From: Pseudomonadota bacterium
GTDB lineage: Bacteria; Pseudomonadota; Alphaproteobacteria; Rhizobiales; Devosiaceae
Assembly: GCA_023433985.1 (NCBI GenBank)
Contig: JAEYTN010000349.1
Span: forward strand, 1-11,022
DNA length: 11,022 bases
Direction: 5' to 3'
Shown piece after piece: positions 6,003-11,022 of the stretch; the first letter of the stretch is position 1; each line of letters begins with the position of its first letter. Both the position numbers and the translations under genes were made by a program. The notes below the pieces were generated by a model. That model saw only the letters and a list, made by a program, of their open reading frames with translations, did not search any database and was not told the DNA's origin.

Positions 6003-7022
6003 TTGGCTCGTCAGGCGCAAAAAGGCAGAACCCCCACCATGGCCGACGTGGCGCGGCTGGCGCAGGTGTCGCAGCAGACCGTGTCGCGCGTCCTCAACGA
6101 CTACGCGTTCATCAAGCCCGACACCCGCGAGCGGGTGCTGCAGGCCATTGCCAGTCTCGACTACCGCCCGAATATGGCGGCACGTACGCTGGCGACCAGC
6201 CGCTCGCGCACCATCGGCGTCGTCGCGTCGGACTATACGAGCTTCGGCCCAGCCTCAGCCCTGTGGGGCGTGGAGGAGGCGGCGCGCGAGGCAGGCTATT
6301 CGGTCTCCATCGTGTCGCTGCGGGAGTCGAACTACAATACCATCTCGCAGGCGCTCGCCCGCCTTGCCGGCCAGTCCGTCGAAGGCATCGTGATGATCGC
6401 CCCGCAGGACATGACCGCGGCGGCCGCCTTCGTCACCTTCGACAACGTGCCCGTCGTCACCCTCGCTTCGGTCGATACCGGCGAACACACCGCGATCATG
6501 GTAGATTCCGTCGAAGGCTCGCGTGCCGCGACGCAGCACCTCATCGAACTCGGCCACAAGTGGATCGCGCACCTTGCCGGCCCCGCCGGCTTCACCGTGT
6601 CGGAATCCCGCATCCATGGCTGGCGCAAGGCGCTTGCCGACGCGCACCTTGTCGCCGCCGAGCCCTTCGTCTGCGACTGGAGTGCGCAGAGCGGCTACGA
6701 GATGGGCAAGGTGATGCTGCGCGACGATCGCTTCACCGCCGCCTATTGCGCCAACGACCGCATTGCCCAGGGGCTGCTCCTCGCCCTCCACGAAGCCGGT
6801 CGTGCCGTGCCCGACCGCTTCAGCGTCGTCGGCTTCGATGATGTGCCCGAAGCCGCCTACCTGATCCCGCCACTCACCACCATTCGGCAGGATTTCGCGG
6901 CGCTGGGTCGGCGTTGCATCGAGGCCGTGCTCATGCGCATTACCGGCCAGCCACCACGCCAGACCGATCCGCTGATCCCCGGCCTCGTAGCACGTCGCAG
7001 CTCCGGCCCCGTGCCGGCTTAG
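6003..7022 (+). CDS. LacI/GalR-family repressor, probable regulator of the GH42-ABC-GH1 operon
   Basis: DNA-binding sugar-responsive repressor, 339 residues from the chosen start, within the usual 330-350. The helix-turn-helix is at residues 11-33 (PTMADVARLAQVSQQTVSRVLND), with recognition helix VSQQTVSRVLN; the hinge helix lies at YRPNMAARTLATSRS. The periplasmic-binding-protein-like effector domain opens with RTIGVVASDYTSFGP and includes AYCANDRIAQGLLLALHEAG and SVVGFDDVPEAAYLIPPLTTIRQDF. The start is TTG because AAAGGGG lies 5 nt upstream and because the upstream in-frame ATG (5976) falls inside operator O2 and would leave a family-atypical N-terminus. An ATG at 6039 would cut into the HTH. 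It is divergent from the GH42 operon and has a LacI-type operator on each side of the gap, so it likely represses both directions until a galactoside-type inducer binds (inference). Confidence 0.93.
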   Translation: MARQAQKGRTPTMADVARLAQVSQQTVSRVLNDYAFIKPDTRERVLQAIASLDYRPNMAARTLATSRSRTIGVVASDYTSFGPASALWGVEEAAREAGYSVSIVSLRESNYNTISQALARLAGQSVEGIVMIAPQDMTAAAAFVTFDNVPVVTLASVDTGEHTAIMVDSVEGSRAATQHLIELGHKWIAHLAGPAGFTVSESRIHGWRKALADAHLVAAEPFVCDWSAQSGYEMGKVMLRDDRFTAAYCANDRIAQGLLLALHEAGRAVPDRFSVVGFDDVPEAAYLIPPLTTIRQDFAALGRRCIEAVLMRITGQPPRQTDPLIPGLVARRSSGPVPA

Positions 7023-7040
7023 CGCGACTACCACCGGAAC

Positions 7041-8075
7041 TCAGCCCGGGCTCTTGCCCCGCGAACTCTTCCGCGCCACCACGCGCGGCGTCACCACGAA
7101 GCGCTCAGGCTCGGTCCGCCCCCGGATGCGTTCGATCAATAGTCGTGCCGCCTGCAACCCCAGCACTTCGCCCGATTGATCGACGCTGGTGAGACTGTTC
7201 TGCGCGAGGTCGCAGTAAATGGTGTTGTCGTAGCCCACCACCGCAAGGTCGTTGGGAATGCTGAGGCCAAGCTCGGTGGCGATGCTGATCATCTCGAGCG
7301 CGATGAAGTCCATCCAGCAGAAGATGGCCTCCGGGCGGTCGCGGCCCTGCAACAGCCTCGTGCCGGCAACCTGTACCTCGCGTATGGTCTGGCCAATCCG
7401 CAGCACGTTGATGTGCTGGGCCAGTCCCGCATCCTCCATGGCGCGGCGATAGCCGACCTCCCGCTCGTCGGCGACCGTTGGGCTGGTGCCGGCGAGGCTC
7501 ACCATGGCGATCCGGCGGTAGCCGTTGGTGACGAGGTGGCGTACCACCAGCATGGCGCCGAGCTGGTCGTCATTGTTGACGGTATCAAACGGCGCATCGG
7601 GCGTAGCATAGCGCGCAATGGTGACGATCGGCTTGCGCTCGGCGATCTCGGCCAGTCGCTCGGGAACTTCAGTGGTGCCGAGCAGGATGATGCCATCGAC
7701 CTGCCGATCGATCATCGAGTCGATCAACGCCTCCTCGACCAGCGTTGCCTGGCTGATGCCCAGCAGGGGCTGGTAGGGCGTGCGATCGAGCGCCGAGTTC
7801 ACCCCGGTGAAAATGTCTGCAAAGAACGGGTTACGCAGGTCGGGCAGGATGATGCCGACGGTGAAGGTCTGCCCGCGCATGCCGCGCGCCGAGGCAAGCG
7901 GCCGGTAGTTGAGCTTCTGCATGGAGGCCTGCACCCGGGCCCTTAGCCCGTCGCTCACGCCATAGGCGTCGCGCAACACTTTCGACACCGCGGCCACCGA
8001 AACGCCCGCGTCCTCTGCCACCTCCTTGATGGTGACGCGATCGACCTTGCGCGGTGCGTTGGTGGGCTTGCGCAT
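7041..8075 (-). CDS. LacI/GalR-family repressor, probable regulator of the GH78 locus
   Basis: Second LacI-type repressor, 344 residues. The HTH is at about residues 14-36 (VTIKEVAEDAGVSVAAVSKVLRD), followed by hinge sequence NYRPLASARGMRGQ. The effector domain begins TFTVGIILPDLRNPFFADIFTGV and contains DGIILLGTTE, PEAIFCWMDFIALEMI and LAVVGYDNTIYCDLAQNSLTSVDQ. ATG at 8075 is chosen over the in-frame GTG at 8093 because AGGAG lies 7 nt before it. The recognition helix VSVAAVSKVLR differs from that of the neighbouring regulator (VSQQTVSRVLN), so the two should read different operators, in keeping with the different palindromes in the two control regions. It is divergent from the alpha-rhamnosidase gene across 140 bp and convergent with the other regulator across 18 bp. 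Response to rhamnose or a rhamnoside is inferred from position. Confidence 0.95.
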   Translation of the reverse strand: MRKPTNAPRKVDRVTIKEVAEDAGVSVAAVSKVLRDAYGVSDGLRARVQASMQKLNYRPLASARGMRGQTFTVGIILPDLRNPFFADIFTGVNSALDRTPYQPLLGISQATLVEEALIDSMIDRQVDGIILLGTTEVPERLAEIAERKPIVTIARYATPDAPFDTVNNDDQLGAMLVVRHLVTNGYRRIAMVSLAGTSPTVADEREVGYRRAMEDAGLAQHINVLRIGQTIREVQVAGTRLLQGRDRPEAIFCWMDFIALEMISIATELGLSIPNDLAVVGYDNTIYCDLAQNSLTSVDQSGEVLGLQAARLLIERIRGRTEPERFVVTPRVVARKSSRGKSPG

Positions 8076-8215
8076 CCCTAAACTCCTGTTCACGCGCTTG
8101 TCTCACGCTTCATCGCAAAAGCCCATTGCCATCGCCGCCGAAATGTAGAACGGTACACGTAGAACAATACACACGCCGGACCCCAAGTACCGGTGGCGGC
8201 CTGAGGAGACTACCG
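8076..8215. promoter_or_regulatory. Divergent control region between regulator 2 and GH78
   Basis: This 140-bp gap must hold promoters for both directions. I find no convincing -35/-10 pair for either. It contains the tandem repeats listed separately, the Shine-Dalgarno of regulator 2 (AGGAG at its minus-strand end), the strong TGAGGAG of GH78 (8202-8208), and an 8-bp direct repeat TACCGGTG at 8188 and 8211, the second copy including the GTG start codon. Confidence 0.6.
8144..8173. repeat. Tandem 14-bp repeats, probable operators of regulator 2
   Basis: GTAGAACGGTACAC (8145-8158) is followed without a gap by GTAGAACAATACAC (8159-8172), 12 of 14 bases identical. With flanking bases the first copy reads TGTA-N6-TACA, an inverted repeat, and the second keeps the same form with one end mismatched. 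The size and symmetry suit LacI-family binding sites, though the central CG of classical sites is shifted. Location between the divergent regulator and GH78 supports an operator role. Confidence 0.55.
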
Positions 8216-10585
8216 GTGAATGACGTTGTGGCGCCCCGAGCGCAGAGTCTGGGCATGTCTGCATGGACGGCCAAAATGGTCCGCCCGCTCAGCGATCGCG
8301 GCGTCGGAACACCCGCCTCGTTCGTTTCAAAGCGCTTCACGCTCGACAAGGTGCAGGGCACGGAAACGCTGCGTATCAGCGCCCTCGGCCTCTACCGCGC
8401 CTTCATCAACGGCCAGCGCGTGGGGCACGACCTGCTCACGCCCGGCTGGACCGCGTACGACAAGCGGCTGAGCTACCAGACCTACGCCGTCGGCGACCTG
8501 CTGAAGGCGGGTGAAAACGAAATCGAGATCTGGCTCGCCGATGGCTGGCTCCGCTCGCAGATGATGTGGGGCCAGGCGCCGCTGTTCAACGTATGGGGCG
8601 AGCATATCGCCGCCATCGCCGAGCTCTTTGGCCGCTGGGGCGACCTCACGCCGGTGCTGGTGACCGACGCGACATGGCAATCGGGCGAACTGCCGGTGCG
8701 CCAGTCGGGCATCTACTTTGGCGAAGTGTACGATGCGCGCTTCGAAAAGAAAGTGACCGCCGGCACCGAGGTGCTGCCGTTCGATACCGGCATCCTCGTC
8801 CCGCACGAAACCACCCCGCCGCGCGAGCTCGCAGCCATTGCCTCGGTCAAGAACTGGACCGATGCCGAAGGTCGCACCGTCTATGATTTCGGCCAGAACC
8901 ATGCCGGCTACGTCGCCTTTACCGTGTCGGGCGAGGCGGGCGCGCGGGTAACCGTCGAGCATGGCGAAGTCCTGGACAAGGACAAGCAGTTCTACAACGG
9001 CAACTACCGCACGGCCGTCGCGAAGCTCGACTACACCCTCAGCGGAGCGGGCGAGGAGAGTTGGCGCCCAATCTTCACCTTCCAGGGCTATCGCTACGTC
9101 CGCGTCACCATCACCGGCAAGGCCACGCTCAGCCGCATCGAATCGATCCCGGTCAGCTCCGTCACCGAGCAGAAGGCGACGTTCACCTCGGCCAACCCGC
9201 TGGTCGATCGGCTGGTGCTCAACACGCTGTGGAGCCAGCGCTCCAACTTCATCGACGTCCCTACCGATTGTCCGCAGCGCGACGAGCGGCTGGGCTGGAC
9301 CGGCGACGCACAGGTGTTCGCCGGCACCGCCTGCTACCTGGGCGACGCGCACGGCTTCCTCGTCAAATATGTCCGCGACCTGATGGCCGACCAGCGCGAG
9401 AACGGCGCCATCCCGCACGTCTCGCCGGACCCGACGCGCCTCCAGCCCGAGCACTATCCCGGCTTCTTCGGCTCGACGGGCTGGGGCGACGCCATCGCCG
9501 TCATCCCTTGGCAGCTCTATCTCCACTATGGCGACACGGCCATTCTTGCCGAGGCGCTGCCCGCCATGGAGCGCTGGGTCGATTTCGTCTGGTCGATCAG
9601 CGACGGTCCGATCGTCAAGCCGCCGCGCCAGTGGGGCGGGAAGGGCTTCACCTTCGGCGACTGGCTGCAACCCGGCGGCCCCTCGGCCAAGCCGCTGCCC
9701 ACCATCGGGGACGACGCGGCCGCCACGATCTACCTGTTCATCACCTCGACGCTGGTCGGAAAGATCGCCCGGATCGCCGGCAAGGCCGACGTTGCGGCGC
9801 GCATGGAGCGTATCGCCGCGCAGGTGAAAGCCGCCTTCGCCGACGAGTTCATCACCGCGTCCGGCCGCCTCGCCTACGACGACCAGACCTCCTACGCCCT
9901 TGCCTTCCTCCATGACCTCATCCCGGAGGAAAAGCGTGAAGCGGCCAAGGCCCATTTCAAGGCCACGATCCTCCGCTCCGACGGCAAGGTGGGCACGGGC
10001 TTCATCGGCACGCCGGCATTGCTCCCAGCGCTGGTGAAGATCGGGGAGCCCGGCATCGCCGCCGATCTCTTCCTCCAGGAAGGCGTGCCCGGCTGGCTCT
10101 ACCAGGTGAAGATGGGCGCAACCACTATCTGGGAGCGCTGGGACGCGATGGCGCCCGACGGCACCATCTACAATCCGCAGATGAACTCCTACAATCACTA
10201 CGCCTATGGCGCGGTGTGCCAGTGGCTCCTCGAAGGCGTGGCCGGGTTCCGTCCCGACCCGGAGGATCCGGGCTTCGCCACCATCGTCTTCGAGCCGGTT
10301 GTCGTGCCCGAGCTGTCGCCGGTGGCCGCCACGCATGACTCGCCGAGGGGCCAGATCAAGGCCGGGTGGCGGCTCGAGGACGGCCGGGTCCAGTATGACA
10401 TTGCTGTGCCGGCGACCAGCAAGGGCGTGCTGCGGCTCATCGCCCCCAACATCACCGTCGATGGCGAAGCCTGGAGCGGCGGCGAGCGCGAGCTCGCGCC
10501 GGGACAGCACACCATCAGCTTCGACTACGTCGCCGCGCCAAGGCTGGCGGTCGATAAGCTCGATATCAACGCCCGGACACCCTGA
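8216..10585 (+). CDS. GH78 family alpha-L-rhamnosidase
   Basis: Inverting glycosidase that releases terminal alpha-L-rhamnose, 789 residues. Domain order: N-terminal beta-sandwich with LGLYRAFINGQRVGHDLLTPGW (about 57-78) typical of the rhamnosidase N domain; a concanavalin-like domain with VYDFGQNHAGYV (222-233); the catalytic six-hairpin (alpha/alpha)6 barrel; and a small C-terminal beta domain. The catalytic cleft signature DVPTDCPQRDERLGWTGD spans 347-364 and supplies D351, E357 (general acid candidate) and D364. TIWERWD (637-643) supplies E640, the likely general base, and NSYNHYAYG follows. There is no signal peptide, and the protein is shorter than many GH78 members (often 900-1100), so it is a compact cytoplasmic form acting on imported glycosides. 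The GTG start is fixed by TGAGGAG spaced 7 nt upstream; the frame remains open earlier, but that would overlap the control region. An SBP gene follows after 61 bp. Confidence 0.97.
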   Translation: MNDVVAPRAQSLGMSAWTAKMVRPLSDRGVGTPASFVSKRFTLDKVQGTETLRISALGLYRAFINGQRVGHDLLTPGWTAYDKRLSYQTYAVGDLLKAGENEIEIWLADGWLRSQMMWGQAPLFNVWGEHIAAIAELFGRWGDLTPVLVTDATWQSGELPVRQSGIYFGEVYDARFEKKVTAGTEVLPFDTGILVPHETTPPRELAAIASVKNWTDAEGRTVYDFGQNHAGYVAFTVSGEAGARVTVEHGEVLDKDKQFYNGNYRTAVAKLDYTLSGAGEESWRPIFTFQGYRYVRVTITGKATLSRIESIPVSSVTEQKATFTSANPLVDRLVLNTLWSQRSNFIDVPTDCPQRDERLGWTGDAQVFAGTACYLGDAHGFLVKYVRDLMADQRENGAIPHVSPDPTRLQPEHYPGFFGSTGWGDAIAVIPWQLYLHYGDTAILAEALPAMERWVDFVWSISDGPIVKPPRQWGGKGFTFGDWLQPGGPSAKPLPTIGDDAAATIYLFITSTLVGKIARIAGKADVAARMERIAAQVKAAFADEFITASGRLAYDDQTSYALAFLHDLIPEEKREAAKAHFKATILRSDGKVGTGFIGTPALLPALVKIGEPGIAADLFLQEGVPGWLYQVKMGATTIWERWDAMAPDGTIYNPQMNSYNHYAYGAVCQWLLEGVAGFRPDPEDPGFATIVFEPVVVPELSPVAATHDSPRGQIKAGWRLEDGRVQYDIAVPATSKGVLRLIAPNITVDGEAWSGGERELAPGQHTISFDYVAAPRLAVDKLDINARTP

Positions 10586-10609
10586 CACAGGGGCGGCGGG
10601 CAGAGGAGA

Positions 10610-10627
10610 TGGCCCGAGCCTGGGCCA
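10610..10627 (+). promoter_or_regulatory. Small hairpin between the GH78 and SBP genes
   Basis: TGGCCC-gagcct-GGGCCA forms a perfect 6-bp stem with a 6-nt loop in the 61-bp intercistronic gap. No U-run follows, so termination is unlikely. The same gap holds the SBP Shine-Dalgarno GGGGAGGAA (10632-10640) 6 nt before the ATG. It may affect differential expression of the SBP; short GC stems can also be chance. Confidence 0.35.
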
Positions 10628-10646
10628 AACTGGGGAGGAAGTGCCT

Positions 10647-11022
10647 ATGACCATCAAGTTCGCCGCCGGCCTTGCCGCGGCACTGCTGTCGCTGACTGCG
10701 CTTACCGGCGCAGGCGTCGCCCAGGACACCGTGACGCTCACCTACCTCGTCGACGACAACCCGACGAACGTGGCGACCACCGAAGCCCTCAAGGCCGCCT
10801 TCGAGGCCGAGAACCCGAACATCAAGATCGAGATCGAGACCCGGCCCGGCGGCGGCGAGGGTGACAACATCGTCAAGACCCGCCTCGCCACCGGGGAGAT
10901 GACCGACGTATTCCGCTACAATGCCGGCTCCCTGTTCCAGGCGCTCAACGCACCGCAGACCATGCTCGACCTCACCGACGAGCCGTTCCAGGCCAACATT
11001 ATCGACTCGTTCAAGCCGGTAG
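10647..11022 (+). CDS. ABC transporter solute-binding protein, N-terminal part (cut by window edge)
   Basis: Periplasmic sugar-binding component of a second CUT1-type importer; only the first 125 codons are inside the window (family size about 410-440). A Sec signal peptide is clear: MTIKFAAG, a hydrophobic core of Ala/Leu, and probable cleavage after GVA before QDTVTLTYL. The mature part shows the family start: ALKAAFEAENPNIKIEIETRPGG (about 48-70), then NIVKTRLATGEMTDVFRYNAG, where the first ligand-cleft loop lies. It is not a close duplicate of the other SBP: after the signal peptide only the generic pattern (a hydrophobic strand, then FEAxNPxIKxxxE) is shared, so a different ligand is expected. 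The start is ATG with GGGGAGGAA 6 nt upstream. Cotranscription with GH78 suggests a rhamnoside ligand; permease genes presumably follow downstream. Both are inference. Confidence 0.95.
   Translation, partial: MTIKFAAGLAAALLSLTALTGAGVAQDTVTLTYLVDDNPTNVATTEALKAAFEAENPNIKIEIETRPGGGEGDNIVKTRLATGEMTDVFRYNAGSLFQALNAPQTMLDLTDEPFQANIIDSFKPV

Noticed and set aside
7003..7052. Possible bidirectional terminator at the convergent regulator ends (CCGGC/GCCGG hairpin at 7003-7017, palindrome AGCCCGGGCT at 7043-7052)
   Set aside because: Both lie within coding sequence, stems are only 5 bp, and no T-run follows in either direction.
7071..7088. CCGCGC-caccac-GCGCGG hairpin
   Set aside because: Inside the regulator 2 coding region; GC-rich coding DNA gives such 6-bp stems by chance.
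8076..8093. GTG at 8093 as the start of regulator 2
   Set aside because: The ATG at 8075 has AGGAG at 7 nt; starting at 8093 would translate through that ribosome site.
8054..8215. Extended N-terminus of GH78 from an ATG at 8054
   Set aside because: It would overlap the start of the divergent regulator and the operator repeats; the GTG at 8216 has a near-ideal ribosome site.
8327..10741. Minus-strand open frame of 804 codons opposite GH78 and the SBP start
   Set aside because: Antisense shadow of two strongly supported genes; no family resemblance and no ribosome site.
1..11022. Mobile elements, CRISPR arrays, tRNA or phage genes
   Set aside because: No transposase-like protein, regularly spaced repeats, tRNA-like fold or att-type duplication was seen; the locus looks like ordinary catabolic gene content.

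Overview
The window is high-GC bacterial DNA carrying two neighbouring carbohydrate-uptake and glycosidase loci. Dense packing, CUT1-type ABC importers without a local ATPase, LacI-family control and GTG/TTG starts would suit an alphaproteobacterium of the Hyphomicrobiales (Devosia- or Rhizobium-like). That placement is inferred from style and gene content only; no rRNA or marker gene is present.

Left half (minus strand, about 5880 down to 1): an operon read in the order GH42 beta-galactosidase, inner-membrane permease 1, permease 2, periplasmic solute-binding protein (SBP), GH1 beta-glucosidase/beta-galactosidase (cut by the left edge). The first two junctions are 4-nt stop/start overlaps (GTGA, ATGA). 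The SBP is instead set apart by intergenic segments of about 80 bp that are full of potential RNA hairpins. The operon promoter is readable: a perfect TTGACA, a 17-nt spacer and AACAAT, with an 18-bp near-palindromic LacI-type operator covering the spacer and -10 box. Divergent from it is a LacI-family regulator with a second operator just before its own start.

Middle: the two LacI-family regulator genes converge with only 18 bp between them. The second regulator (minus strand) is divergent from the right-hand locus.

Right half (plus strand, from about 8216): a cytoplasmic GH78 alpha-L-rhamnosidase followed after 61 bp by a second SBP that runs off the right edge. The 140-bp intergenic region between regulator 2 and GH78 holds a tandem pair of 14-bp repeats, probably this regulator's operators.

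Working together (inference): intact small glycosides are bound in the periplasm by two different SBPs, imported, and trimmed inside the cell by enzymes without signal peptides that remove beta-galactosyl or beta-glucosyl residues (GH42, GH1) and alpha-L-rhamnosyl residues (GH78). Plausible sources are plant rhamnogalacturonan/galactan fragments or rhamnosylated plant secondary metabolites. I see no rRNA, tRNA, CRISPR array, insertion sequence or phage gene. The most interesting material is regulatory: the operator layout at 5848-5990, the hairpins flanking the first SBP gene (one loop spells the 16S anti-Shine-Dalgarno core), and the tandem repeats at 8145-8172.
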